The translations under genes were made by a program, and so were the position numbers. 64,000 bases of DNA from Prado023 sp963788325. Its GTDB lineage: Bacteria > Actinomycetota > Actinomycetes > S36-B12 > CAIYMF01. This document shows positions 1 to 8,413 of the stretch, piece by piece; the first letter of the stretch is position 1; each line of letters opens with the position of its first letter. The stretch covers positions 434,001 through 498,000 of the forward strand of contig CAWBGJ010000015.1 of NCBI GenBank assembly GCA_963788325.1, written 5' to 3'. The notes beneath the pieces were generated by a model. It did no database searches. It worked only from the letters and a program-made list of their open reading frames with translations, and was not told where the DNA came from.

Positions 1-44
1 ACCGCTTGTTGGTCGGTTCCATGCACAGCAACCGCGCAGTGGGC

Positions 45-1736
45 TCAGATGCCGGTGGTGCTGCGGGGGTAGACCGCCGCCGGGTCCGTGACGACGTTGA
101 TCAGGTAGGGCACGCCTGAGGCGTACGCGCGGTCCAGCGCCGGGCCGATCCCGTCGGGCTCGGTGACCAGCTCGCCGGCACCGCCGAGGGCGGTGACGAC
201 CTGGTCGTATCGGGTCGCCGGGTTCAGCTCGGTGGCCACGCCGTATCCGTGCAGCATCTGCATCGGGCCGCGCTCGAGGCCCCAGCCCGCGTTGTTGCCC
301 ACGACCATCACCACCGGCAGATCCAGGCGCACCAGCGTGTCGACGTCCATCAGGGAGAACCCTGCCGCGCCGTCGCCGAGCAGGAGGGTGACCTGGGCCG
401 AAGGTCGGGCGATCCGGGCCCCGATCGCGTAACCCAGCCCGGTGCCCAGGCAGCCGAACGGGCCGGGGTCCAACCATCCGCCGGGCTGGCCGGGTTCCAC
501 GTACTTGCCCGCGAACGAGACGAAGTCACCGCCGTCGCCGATGGTGATGGCGTCCTCGGCCAGCCGGGGCAGCAGCTCGCCGTAGATCCGGGCCGGATGG
601 ATCGGGGTCGCGGCGCTGGTCAGGAGGGCGTCGTCACGGTGGCGGGCTGCCTGGTCGGCGGCGCGCAGGCCGGCCGCCCACTCGGCCGGGGCGCTGGTGC
701 CCGTGGCCCGCAGCCGATCGGCCAGGCCGCGGAGCACGAGGGCGAGGTCGCCGGCGACGGCCACCTCCACCGTGCCCGGCCGCCGCGGGTCCGGTGCGTC
801 GGTGAGGTGCAGGACCTTCGCTGGGGACGCGGGGTTGCCGAAGGTGCCGTACCCGAGCCGGAAATCCAGGGTGGCGCCGACCACGACCACCACGTCCGCG
901 CCGGCGAACGCCGCCGAGCGCGCGCGTGTGACCAGTTGGGGGTGCCCCGGCGCCAGCAGACCGCGTCCCAGCCCGTTCGGGATGGCCGGCAGGTCGAACT
1001 CGCCGACCAGTTCCGCGGCAGCGACCTCGGCGCGGTCGGCCCACACCCCACTGGACAGCACGAGGACCGGGGCCCGCGCGCCGGCCAGCACGGCGGCGGC
1101 GCGGTCGAGGTCCTCGGCATCGGGGATTCGCGCATCGGCGGGGATCGGGGCCGGGGCCGGCGTGGTCGCCGGGAAGTAGAACCGGTCCATCGGGATGTCG
1201 AGGAACACCGGACCCCGGTGCGGGGTGTCGGCCAGGTCGAACGCCGCCGAGGTCCGGGCGCCCACCTGCGTCGGGTCCTTCTCCGTCCAGGCCGCCTTGG
1301 TCACCGCGCCCACCAGGGCGGGATGGTCGAACTCCTGCAGCGAGCCCGATCCCCAGCGGGCCTCGGGGGCGCGACCGCCGAGCACGACCATCGGGGCGTT
1401 GTTGAACAGCCCGGAGGCCAGCGCCGAGACGGCATTGGTGACACCGGGACCGGCGGTGACCGCCGCGAACCCGGGCGTGCGGGTGAGCCGCCCGGTGGCC
1501 TCGGCCGCGAACACGGCGGTCGCCTCGTGGCGGACGTCGACCAGGCGCAGCGCCCCGTCGCGGGCCGCCGCCATCGCATCCGGCGCTTCGGCGAATCCCT
1601 CACGCCCACCCACGGCGGCGTCGTACACGGGGAAGATGTGCGCGCCCGAGAGTGTGAACAGCGTACGGGCGCCATGGGCTCGGGCGGCGGCGACGACGTG
1701 ATGGCCCCCGTGGCCTGAGATCTCGGAATGGGTCAT
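45..1736 (-). CDS. Acetolactate synthase-family thiamine diphosphate enzyme
   Basis: A 563-residue ThDP-dependent enzyme with the full three-domain layout of the acetolactate synthase/oxalyl-CoA decarboxylase family. The N-terminal Pyr domain carries the cofactor-activating glutamate in VRHEATAV (about residue 71) and the AGPGVTNAV segment. A central Rossmann-like domain follows. The C-terminal PP domain has GDGAAGFSLMD followed by NNAGW, the ThDP/Mg binding motif. It lies far from the biosynthetic ilvBN pair at the other end of the window and has no small subunit beside it. It is therefore probably an IlvG/IlvX-like paralogue and not the main acetohydroxyacid synthase. Its substrate cannot be read from the sequence; oxalyl-CoA decarboxylase or another 2-keto acid carboligase remains possible. 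The ATG at 1736 gives a normal family length. Confidence 0.85.
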   Translation of the reverse strand: MTHSEISGHGGHHVVAAARAHGARTLFTLSGAHIFPVYDAAVGGREGFAEAPDAMAAARDGALRLVDVRHEATAVFAAEATGRLTRTPGFAAVTAGPGVTNAVSALASGLFNNAPMVVLGGRAPEARWGSGSLQEFDHPALVGAVTKAAWTEKDPTQVGARTSAAFDLADTPHRGPVFLDIPMDRFYFPATTPAPAPIPADARIPDAEDLDRAAAVLAGARAPVLVLSSGVWADRAEVAAAELVGEFDLPAIPNGLGRGLLAPGHPQLVTRARSAAFAGADVVVVVGATLDFRLGYGTFGNPASPAKVLHLTDAPDPRRPGTVEVAVAGDLALVLRGLADRLRATGTSAPAEWAAGLRAADQAARHRDDALLTSAATPIHPARIYGELLPRLAEDAITIGDGGDFVSFAGKYVEPGQPGGWLDPGPFGCLGTGLGYAIGARIARPSAQVTLLLGDGAAGFSLMDVDTLVRLDLPVVMVVGNNAGWGLERGPMQMLHGYGVATELNPATRYDQVVTALGGAGELVTEPDGIGPALDRAYASGVPYLINVVTDPAAVYPRSTTGI

Positions 1737-1827
1737 GTCCCGATGCTCGCACCCGCCGCGAGGGGCGCGCGTGCCGGGCGGGGGTCCGGCGTCGCTGCCG
1801 CCCTGGGCTCAGTCGTGGGTACCGGGC

Positions 1828-2484
1828 TCAGGCGTCGGTACTGGGCCCGGCGGGATCTGCCCCGATCCGCCAGACGAGACCCCAGCCGGTCTCCGCCGGA
1901 GCTTCGGCGGGACGCGGCACGCGACCGACCAGCCGGTACCCGCACCGACCGGGGATCGCGGCGCTGCGGGCGTTGGCCTCGTCGTGGCGGATCTCCACGT
2001 GGGTGATCCCGGGCAGCGCCAGCAGCGCTGTGCCCAGTGCCGTCACCACGGCGGTCATGGTGCCGCGGCCCTGCTCGTGCGGGCGCAGCCAGTACCCGAT
2101 CTCCAGGCCGTCGGCGGCGATCCGCCGGTGCGCGCCCACACCACCCACGAGCTGCCCGTCGCGCCAGACCCCGTACGTGGCGTCGCCACCGGCCAGCCGG
2201 TCGGCCTCCCAGCCGGCCACCATCGCGGATCGCGCCTCGAGGGTCAGCGGCTCGTGGGCGATCCAGGGCATGAAGGGGCGCAGGTGCTCGACGCTCGCAG
2301 CGATCGTCTCGGCCATCTCGGCCACGTCGCGCTGCTGCCAGGCGCGCACCTCAAGCCCCCCGATCGGGACCGGGATCGCCTCCGGCAGTGGCCCAGCGCC
2401 ACCACCCGAACCCGGCCCCGGGCTTGCATCATCCATCTGGCACTTCGAGTGCTGGATCGATGATGCAGGGCGCTGCGGGTTCAT
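1828..2484 (-). CDS. GNAT-family N-acetyltransferase (RimJ/RimL-like)
   Basis: The product is about 218 residues with a GNAT fold: a beta strand GGLEVRAWQQRD near the start, then YGVWRDGQLVGGVG, LEIGYWLRPHEQGRGTMTAV (a degenerate acetyl-CoA pyrophosphate loop, R/Q-x-x-G-x-G/T), and VEIRHDEANARSAAIPGRCGY near the end. This resembles ribosomal-protein or small-molecule acetyltransferases of the RimJ/RimL group. The chosen ATG at 2484 overlaps the ddl stop as ATGA, suggesting translational coupling. An alternative ATG at 2436 would remove a low-complexity 16-residue N-terminus and would lie inside the inverted repeat at 2426-2466. The acetyl acceptor is unknown. Confidence 0.75.
   Translation of the reverse strand: MNPQRPASSIQHSKCQMDDASPGPGSGGGAGPLPEAIPVPIGGLEVRAWQQRDVAEMAETIAASVEHLRPFMPWIAHEPLTLEARSAMVAGWEADRLAGGDATYGVWRDGQLVGGVGAHRRIAADGLEIGYWLRPHEQGRGTMTAVVTALGTALLALPGITHVEIRHDEANARSAAIPGRCGYRLVGRVPRPAEAPAETGWGLVWRIGADPAGPSTDA
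2426..2466. repeat. Imperfect palindrome just downstream of ddl
   Basis: Eight-base arms GCATCATC (2426-2433) and GATGATGC (2459-2466) are perfectly complementary. A central GCACT-TCG-AGTGC hairpin sits between them. It starts about 15 nt after the ddl stop on the minus strand and lies within the first codons of the GNAT gene if the upstream start is used. It could be a transcript-stabilising or attenuating hairpin between ddl and the GNAT gene. No T-run follows. Confidence 0.55.
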
Positions 2485-3590
2485 CGCAGGCCGGTCCCCC
2501 GGCGCAGCGCGTCGGTGATGAGGTGGTCGATCAGTTCTGGATAGGTCATGCCGGAGGCCTGCCACATCCGCGGGAACATCGAGATCGAGGTGAACCCCGG
2601 CATGGTGTTGACCTCGTTGACGATGGCCCGGCCCTCCTGCGTGACGAAGAAGTCGACGCGGGCTAGACCTTCACACGTCAGCGCCTCGAACGCCGCAACG
2701 GACAGCGCGCGCACCGAGGCCACCACGTCCTCGGGGAGGTCGGCGGGCACGATCAGGTCCACCGCGTCATCGAGGTACTTGGCCTCGAAGTCGTAGAAGT
2801 CGTGCCCCGCGCGGACCACGATCTCGGCCGGGACGCTGGCCCGCGCACCGCCAGCGCCTTCGAGCACGCCGCACTCGATCTCGCGCACCCCGATCAGGCC
2901 CGCCTCGACGATGATCCGGGGGTCGTGGACGCGGGCCGCGTCGAGCGCGGCAGGCAGGTCCGCAGGGTCGGTCACCCGGGAGATCCCGACGCTGGACCCG
3001 GCCCGCGCCGGCTTGACGAAAACCGGCAGGCCCAGGTCGGCCAGCCGGGCCAGGACGGCCTGCGGATCGGCGTCCCACTGGGCGGCAGTGACCATCTGGT
3101 AGGGGCCGACCTCGAGGCCTCCGGCAGCCAGCACCGCCTTCATGTGGCCCTTGTCCATCGCGGCGGCCGAGGCGAAGACCCCGGACCCGACGTAGGGGAT
3201 GCCCGCCAGCTCGAGGAGACCCTGGATCGTGCCGTCCTCGCCCCACGGGCCATGCAGCACCGGGAACACGACGTCCACGTCGCGGAGCACACCCACAGCG
3301 GCGTCGGTCGGACGCGAGGCGACCGCGCGGTGGGTGGGATCACCGGCCAGGACGACGTGCGCCCCGGAGGCATCCACCGCGGGCAGCTGCCCCTCGGTGA
3401 TCCGCAGCCGCGCCGGATCGTCGCGCTCCACGACCCAACGGCCCTCGGGCGTGATACCGATCGGCACTACCTCGTAGCGCGTGCGATCGATCGCGCTGAG
3501 CACACTGCCGGCGCTGATGCAGGAGATCGCATGCTCGCTGCTGCGTCCGCCGAACACCACCGCAACCCTGACCCGCCGCTGCTCATCCAC
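2481..3590 (-). CDS. ddl: D-alanine--D-alanine ligase
   Basis: This 369-residue ATP-grasp ligase joins two D-alanines for the peptidoglycan stem peptide in the cytoplasm. The N-terminus VAVVFGGRSSEHAISC is the family signature. Later motifs are VFPVLHGPWGEDG, PVFVKPARAGSSVGIS (ATP binding), VPAEIVV and ARVDFFVTQEGRAIVNEVNTMPGFTSISMFP (metal and D-Ala binding). The open frame extends far upstream, but that part is the mirror image of the neighbouring gene. The GTG at 3590 is placed directly before the family N-terminus and 7 nt downstream of a TAGGGT box, so the mRNA is probably leaderless. gpsA and ddl are also neighbours in mycobacteria. The stop overlaps the GNAT start. Confidence 0.95.
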   Translation of the reverse strand: MDEQRRVRVAVVFGGRSSEHAISCISAGSVLSAIDRTRYEVVPIGITPEGRWVVERDDPARLRITEGQLPAVDASGAHVVLAGDPTHRAVASRPTDAAVGVLRDVDVVFPVLHGPWGEDGTIQGLLELAGIPYVGSGVFASAAAMDKGHMKAVLAAGGLEVGPYQMVTAAQWDADPQAVLARLADLGLPVFVKPARAGSSVGISRVTDPADLPAALDAARVHDPRIIVEAGLIGVREIECGVLEGAGGARASVPAEIVVRAGHDFYDFEAKYLDDAVDLIVPADLPEDVVASVRALSVAAFEALTCEGLARVDFFVTQEGRAIVNEVNTMPGFTSISMFPRMWQASGMTYPELIDHLITDALRRGTGLR

Positions 3591-3597
3591 GGCCCCG

Positions 3598-3624
3598 ACC
3601 CTAGCCGCGCAGCGCCGGTAGGCT
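3598..3624. promoter_or_regulatory. Divergent leaderless -10 boxes for ddl and the PLP enzyme
   Basis: On the minus strand TAGGGT (3598-3603) ends 7 nt before the ddl GTG. On the plus strand TAGGCT (3619-3624) ends 8 nt before the ATG at 3633. Both spacings would place transcription initiation on or next to the start codon. No convincing -35 boxes are visible. Confidence 0.5.
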
Positions 3625-3632
3625 GCGCTGAC

Positions 3633-4865
3633 ATGGCCGACGACGATACCCGCAGCGGGCTGGACGCCCCCCGCGGCAAGCACCTGACCGGCCTGTCCCC
3701 GGCGAGTCTCGCGGTGGCCGCCGGACGACCTGCCCGCGACCCCGGCGCCCCCCTGAACGCACCTCCCGTGCTCAGCTCGACGTTCGCCGCCGGCGGCGCG
3801 GTGTCCTACGCCCGCGTGGGCAATCCGACCTGGACCGCCCTGGAGGAGGTGCTGGCCGCGCTGGAGGGCCCGGGGACTCGCGCGCTGAGCTTCGCCAGCG
3901 GGATGGCCGCCATCACGGCCGTGGCGGACCTGGTCCCGGTGGGCGCCCCCGTGGTGGGCCAGGCCGTGGCCTACAGCGGTACGCGCAGCCAACTGGCGCG
4001 GTGGTCGGACTCGGGTCGGATCGTCCTGCGCGAAGTGCCGGCCAGCACCGAGGCGCTGGTCGCCGCGACGTCCGGAGCAGCCCTCGTCTGGGTGGAGACC
4101 CCCACCAATCCCACCCTTGAGGTGGTCGACATCGCTGCAGTGGGTCGTGCCGCGCGCGACGCGGGCGCGCTGCTGGTGGTCGACTCGACCTTCGCCACTC
4201 CCCTGGGCCAGCGCCCCCTGGACCTCGGGGCTGACGTGGTCGTGCACAGCGCCACCAAGTACCTGTCGGGGCACTCCGACGTGCTGCTCGGCGCCGTGGT
4301 CGTGCGTGATGCCGACCTCGCCGAGCGGATCAGCCAGAACCGGATCCTGGGTGGCGGGATCCCCGGGCCGATGGAGGCGTGGATCGCCCTGCGCGGGCTG
4401 CGCACGTTCCCCCTGCGCTTCGAGCGCGCGTGCGCCAGCGCGGCCGAGCTGGCCCAGCGCTGCGCGCGGCACCCGGCAGTGGCCCGCGTGCGCTACCTCG
4501 GACTGCCCGGCGACCCGGGCCACGACCTCGCCAGCGCCCAGATGAGCGCCTTCGGCGCGATCGTCAGCCTGGAGCTGCACGCTGGCGCCCCGGGCGCCGA
4601 GGCCGTGGCGGCGGCCACCTCCCTGTGGGTGCACGCGACCAGCCTCGGCGGCGTCGAGTCGACCCTCGAGCGCCGGCGCCGCTGGCCCGAGGAGAGCCCG
4701 GAGGTACCCGAGGGGCTCCTTCGACTGTCGGTGGGCATCGAGGACGTCGAGGATCTATGGGCAGACCTGCGCGCCGCCCTGGACTCGGTGCTCGGACCCC
4801 CTCCCCTTGCGCCCACGCCGCTCAGGCAGCGGCGGCACCCGGGCGAACCCACATCGGGACGCTGA
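3633..4865 (+). CDS. Cystathionine gamma-lyase/gamma-synthase family PLP enzyme
   Basis: A 410-residue member of the Cys/Met-metabolism PLP family (fold type I). Visible motifs are YARVGNPTWTALEEVLAALEG, the FASGMAAI phosphate-binding segment, WVETPTNPTLEVVDI, VVDSTFATP, and SATKYLSGHSD with the Schiff-base lysine at about residue 209. The ending LLRLSVGIEDVEDLWADLRAALD is typical. It probably acts on cystathionine or homocysteine. Lyase and synthase cannot be separated by eye. The ATG at 3633 follows a TAGGCT box by 8 nt. It is convergent with the next gene and the two 3' ends overlap by 44 bp. Confidence 0.88.
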   Translation: MADDDTRSGLDAPRGKHLTGLSPASLAVAAGRPARDPGAPLNAPPVLSSTFAAGGAVSYARVGNPTWTALEEVLAALEGPGTRALSFASGMAAITAVADLVPVGAPVVGQAVAYSGTRSQLARWSDSGRIVLREVPASTEALVAATSGAALVWVETPTNPTLEVVDIAAVGRAARDAGALLVVDSTFATPLGQRPLDLGADVVVHSATKYLSGHSDVLLGAVVVRDADLAERISQNRILGGGIPGPMEAWIALRGLRTFPLRFERACASAAELAQRCARHPAVARVRYLGLPGDPGHDLASAQMSAFGAIVSLELHAGAPGAEAVAAATSLWVHATSLGGVESTLERRRRWPEESPEVPEGLLRLSVGIEDVEDLWADLRAALDSVLGPPPLAPTPLRQRRHPGEPTSGR

Positions 4866-5784
4866 CCTTCGTGATGGCCGGGCACGTCACGTTGTAGTCG
4901 CGGTTGCGCCACACCCACTGGGTCAGGACCAGGGGCCCGCCCGTGAAGCCCGAACCCGCGCAGGATCGTTTCGTGGCCCGCATCCGTGCACCGAAGGTCC
5001 GGGCGTGTGAGTGGCCAGGCGCCCATAAGGGCACGTCGACCTTCATCGAGCCCGCGATCTGGCGCCACGCGTTGGCGTAGGTGTAGATGCCCACCCCGAT
5101 GCCTCGGTCCTTCGCAGCCCGCAGCGCCCCGCGAATCACGGCCCGGTTGCGCGAGGTGGACGAGGTCCAGCGCGGTGTCCGCCTCGGCTCGATGTCCACC
5201 CACACGAACGGCGAGTCGAACTTCGCGGACTTCATCGCGTCAAGGGCGTGGATCATCTGGGCGTAGCCCACGTTGGACAGCTCGTCGTTGCGCGTCCGCG
5301 TCCCGAACGGGCCCTCGCCGCGGTGTGCACGGAGCTCGGCCGAGCCCGGAAAGGTGACCAGCGTGTACGCCGAGGCCAGCACCCCACGACGGGCGGCTGC
5401 GGCGACGTGCTGGCGCAGGCACGGGTTGCGGGTGAATCCCCGACCGTAGGTGAGCCCGATGACCCAGAACTTCGACTTCTTCGTGGGCAGCGGCAGACCC
5501 AGCGCGCGCCGTCCGTCCGGGCGCCGGTTGCAGTTGGGCCAGGACAGGTCGCCGCCGCGCACCCCGCCCTTGAGCGTGGGTGCCGCAGGGGCCGCGGGGG
5601 TGGGCGGTTGGGTCCCAGCGGCGGGGTCCGCTCGGGCGCTCGGCGAAGCTTGTGGCGCCGGAGTGCCGCCTGCCGCCACCGCCGGCGCTGCGGGGGCGAG
5701 CAGGGCAGCGATCAGGGCAGCGATCAGGGCAAGGACGACGGCCGGGCGACGATTCGTTGACAACACCTGGCGAAGGGTACACAT
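4822..5784 (-). CDS. Secreted GH25/DUF1906-like hydrolase, function unproven
   Basis: The product is 320 residues. It starts with a Sec signal peptide (RRPAVVLALIAALIAALLAP followed by AAPAVAA), then a Pro/Ala-rich linker to about residue 70. A globular domain begins at GGDLSWPNC. The conserved pieces FWVIGLTYGRGFTRNPCL, VWVDIEPRR, RGIGVGIYTYANAW, VPLWAPGHSH and LTQWVWRNRDYNVTC look like a lysozyme-like TIM barrel, with VDIEP resembling the catalytic DxE region. A cell-wall glycan substrate is likely but inferred. The ATG at 5784 was chosen because it opens the signal peptide; the longer frame upstream mirrors gpsA. Confidence 0.75.
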   Translation of the reverse strand: MCTLRQVLSTNRRPAVVLALIAALIAALLAPAAPAVAAGGTPAPQASPSARADPAAGTQPPTPAAPAAPTLKGGVRGGDLSWPNCNRRPDGRRALGLPLPTKKSKFWVIGLTYGRGFTRNPCLRQHVAAAARRGVLASAYTLVTFPGSAELRAHRGEGPFGTRTRNDELSNVGYAQMIHALDAMKSAKFDSPFVWVDIEPRRTPRWTSSTSRNRAVIRGALRAAKDRGIGVGIYTYANAWRQIAGSMKVDVPLWAPGHSHARTFGARMRATKRSCAGSGFTGGPLVLTQWVWRNRDYNVTCPAITKVSVPMWVRPGAAAA

Positions 5785-5813
5785 CCCCTCACGCGAGGAC
5801 GGACGCAGAACGC

Positions 5814-6821
5814 CTAGACGGCGCCCATCTCGGGCTTGGTCTGCCGGCCCATCAGGGCGCCGAGCATGTCGGCGGGCGACATCCCGTTGTGCGCCACCTC
5901 GACGACCTGCTCGGTGATCGGCATCTCCACGCCGTGCGAACGGCCGAGCTCCAGGATCGGCAGGCAGGACTTGAAGCCCTCGCAGGTCTGCTTGGTGACC
6001 TCGATGGTCTGCTCCACCGTCAGACCCTTGCCCAGGTTCTCGCCGAAGGTGCGGTTGCGTGACAGCGGCGAGGAGCAGGTGGCGATCAGGTCGCCCATCC
6101 CGGCCAGGCCCAGGAACGTCATCGGATTGGCACCCAGCGCCACACCGAGGCGCGACATCTCGGCCAGGCCCCTGGTGATCAGCGACGCCTGCGAGTTCGC
6201 GCCATAGCCCAGGCCGACGGCCATGCCGTTGGCCAGCGCGATGACGTTCTTCACCGATCCGCCGATCTCCGCACCGACCACGTCCGTGGTCCAGTAGGGG
6301 CGGAAGTAGTTGGTGGTGCATGCCTCCTGCAGGCGCTTGGCCGACTCCTCATCCGGGCATGCCACGGTGGTGGCCGCAGGGGCCCGCTGGGCGATCTCCC
6401 GGGCCAGGTTCGGGCCGGAGACGACAGCGACCCGATCGGCCGGGATGCCACCATCCTCGGAGATGATCTGGCTCATCCGGCGCATCGTGCCCAGCTCGAT
6501 GCCCTTCATCAGGGAGACGACCACGGCGTCGGGCTCCATGAGCTCGCGCCAGGCGGTCAGGTTCACCGCCAGGGTCTGGGCCGGGATCGCCAGGATCACC
6601 AGCGAGGCGCCGGACAGTGCCTCGGCGGGATCCCCGGTGGCCCGCATCTGCTCGGGAAGCGCGATCCCGGGATGGAACATCTCGTTCGTGTGCGTGGTGT
6701 TGATCGACTCCTCGACCTCGGGCTCACGAGCCCACATGACCACCTCACCACCGGCGTCGCAGAGCACCATCCCGAACCCAGTGCCCCACGATCCAGCTCC
6801 CATGACTGCCACACGTGCCAT
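5814..6821 (-). CDS. gpsA: Glycerol-3-phosphate dehydrogenase [NAD(P)+]
   Basis: This 335-residue enzyme reduces dihydroxyacetone phosphate to sn-glycerol 3-phosphate, the backbone for phospholipids. The N-terminal Rossmann motif is VAVMGAGSWGTGFG. It is followed by SLMKGIE, VVSGPNLAREIA, GGSVKNVIALANGMAVGLGYG with the catalytic lysine, and GLAGMGDLIATCSSPLSRN. The length is normal. The ATG at 6821 shares one base with the plsC stop (TGATG), so the two are translationally coupled. This pairs the G3P producer with an acyltransferase that works on G3P derivatives. Confidence 0.97.
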   Translation of the reverse strand: MARVAVMGAGSWGTGFGMVLCDAGGEVVMWAREPEVEESINTTHTNEMFHPGIALPEQMRATGDPAEALSGASLVILAIPAQTLAVNLTAWRELMEPDAVVVSLMKGIELGTMRRMSQIISEDGGIPADRVAVVSGPNLAREIAQRAPAATTVACPDEESAKRLQEACTTNYFRPYWTTDVVGAEIGGSVKNVIALANGMAVGLGYGANSQASLITRGLAEMSRLGVALGANPMTFLGLAGMGDLIATCSSPLSRNRTFGENLGKGLTVEQTIEVTKQTCEGFKSCLPILELGRSHGVEMPITEQVVEVAHNGMSPADMLGALMGRQTKPEMGAV

Positions 6822-7573
6822 CAGTTCTCCTCCTCGGTTGCCTGGGCCCTGCTGCGCTGCTCCGCGGCCCAGTCCAGGCGCTGTGCGGCGGGCTGCTCCC
6901 CCCTCATGTCGGCCAGGAGCGCGGTGATCGCGTCCATGAGCCGGTCGGTGCCCTGCTCCAGCAGGGCCTTGGTGATCGGTTCCCCGCGCAGGTCGTCGAT
7001 GTCCAGCGGTGCGCCGGCGGTGACCCGCATCCGCTTCGGGGGCAGCAGTCGCATGGTCTTGGCGTAGGGCGCCATCACCTCGTGGGCGCCCCATTGCGCC
7101 ACGGGAATCAGCGGTGCCCCGGTCTCCAGGGCAAGGCGCAGCGCCCCGGTGCGCCCCCGCATGGGCCAGACTCCGGGGTCACGCGTGATGGTCCCCTCGG
7201 GATACATCACGACGGACTCCCCGGACCTGATCGCGGCCTCAGCCGCGGCCAGCGCCTTGTGCGGGTCCTTGTCGCGCTTGACCGGGATCTGGCCGGCGCT
7301 GCTGATGATCTGGCCGACCACCGGCACGTCGAAGACACCCTGCTTGCCCATGAACCGCGGGGGCCGGCCGTTGTCGTGCAGGAAGTGCGCCATGACCAGC
7401 GGGTCGAAGAACGAGATGTGGTTGGGCGCCACGACGATTCCCTGCCCGTGGGTGCCGAGGTGCTCCTGCCCATTCCACTCGCGACGGGTGAGGGCCATCA
7501 TCCATGGCCAGAGCATGACCTCGGCCGCGCGGTACCCGACGCCCAGTCTCAGCGACAGCGTCTTTGTCCCCAC
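6821..7573 (-). CDS. plsC: 1-acyl-sn-glycerol-3-phosphate acyltransferase
   Basis: The product is about 250 residues. Family motif I is NHISFFD, motif II includes FMGKQGVFDVPVVG, motif III is VVMYPEGTITRD and motif IV is GAPLIPVAQWG. These are the acyltransferase motifs of PlsC/LPLAT proteins, which acylate lysophosphatidic acid at the inner membrane. The GTG at 7573 follows a good GGGAGAGG ribosome-binding site by about 5 nt; a second in-frame GTG two codons later is possible. The gene is coupled to gpsA through TGATG. Confidence 0.9.
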   Translation of the reverse strand: MGTKTLSLRLGVGYRAAEVMLWPWMMALTRREWNGQEHLGTHGQGIVVAPNHISFFDPLVMAHFLHDNGRPPRFMGKQGVFDVPVVGQIISSAGQIPVKRDKDPHKALAAAEAAIRSGESVVMYPEGTITRDPGVWPMRGRTGALRLALETGAPLIPVAQWGAHEVMAPYAKTMRLLPPKRMRVTAGAPLDIDDLRGEPITKALLEQGTDRLMDAITALLADMRGEQPAAQRLDWAAEQRSRAQATEEEN

Positions 7574-7695
7574 GTGCACCTCTCCCTGGGCTGGCCGGAA
7601 GCCGCCACCGTATACCGCGGGGGTGGCAGCGTGCCGGATCAGAGGGTCTCGTCGCGCGCAGGATCGCACCGCCGCGGGGTGGTGCCGCACGTGCG

Positions 7696-8253
7696 CTACA
7701 GAGCCGCCAGGAGCCGGTCGCGGACCTCCTCGATCGTGCCCATCCCATCCACCCGCACCAGCAGACCACGTTGCTGGTACAGACTCGCAAGCGGCTCGGT
7801 CTGCTCGGTGTACACGACCATCCGATGCCGGATGACCTCCTCGGTGTCATCCACGCGACCCTGCGCAGCCGCCCTGGCCAGCAGCCGGGCGACCACCTCC
7901 TCGTGATCGACGGTCAGCTCGACAGCCCGATCCAGGGCCAGGCCCAGCTCGGCCAGCGTCTGGTCGAGGACGCCGACCTGCTCGAGGGTTCGTGGGTAGC
8001 CGTCGAGGAGGAAGCCGTCGGCCGCGTCGGGCTGCGTGAGGCGATCGCGGACCATGGCATTGGTGATCCGGTCGGGCACGTAGGACCCGGACTCCATGAA
8101 CATCCCCGCTGCGATGCCCAGCGGGGACACCTCGGCCAGGTGCCCGCGGAAGAGCTCCCCCGTGGAGACGTGCGGGATGCCCAGTTGCGCACACACCTCG
8201 ACGGCTTGGGTGCCCTTGCCGCTGCCGGGAGGACCCATCATGACCACGCGCAC
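7696..8253 (-). CDS. adk: Adenylate kinase, short form
   Basis: A 185-residue nucleoside monophosphate kinase. The P-loop is GPPGSGKGTQ, followed by STGELFR (AMP binding) and FLLDGYPRT. The LID segment RAAAQGRVDDTEEVIRHRM is short and lacks the zinc-binding insert, as in the short adenylate kinases of mycobacteria. It converts ATP plus AMP to two ADP. The usual actinobacterial adk lies in the secY operon, so this copy is either relocated or an extra paralogue. The start is GTG at 8253. Confidence 0.85.
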   Translation of the reverse strand: MRVVMMGPPGSGKGTQAVEVCAQLGIPHVSTGELFRGHLAEVSPLGIAAGMFMESGSYVPDRITNAMVRDRLTQPDAADGFLLDGYPRTLEQVGVLDQTLAELGLALDRAVELTVDHEEVVARLLARAAAQGRVDDTEEVIRHRMVVYTEQTEPLASLYQQRGLLVRVDGMGTIEEVRDRLLAAL

Positions 8254-8361
8254 ACGACCACCTCATCTGCTGGGACTGGTGGCCGAACGCTAGCCGGGTC
8301 ACCAGGGCGATGGGTCGCTGAGCCGAGGATGCTCCGGCATTCTCGCGGGACCACATGAAGC

Positions 8362-8395
8362 AGCAGCCCGGCACCGTGGGAGGTGCCAGGCTGCT
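8362..8395 (-). terminator. Hairpin terminator downstream of hup
   Basis: A 34-nt inverted repeat has seven outer pairs, one mismatch and six inner pairs around a 6-nt loop. It lies about 20 nt after the HU stop codon on the minus strand. There is no clear T-run, as is common for actinobacterial terminators. Confidence 0.6.
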
Positions 8396-8413
8396 GCGTC
8401 GATCTCGAAAGTC

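Noticed and set aside
249..1718. Long plus-strand open frame opposite the first gene
   Set aside because: It mirrors a real ThDP enzyme on the minus strand, is rich in Arg, Gly and Pro, and shows no domain. Such frames are expected in high-GC DNA.
3591..4634. N-terminal extension of ddl to 717 residues
   Set aside because: The extra part is antisense to the PLP enzyme and has no ligase sequence. The family N-terminus begins at GTG 3590.
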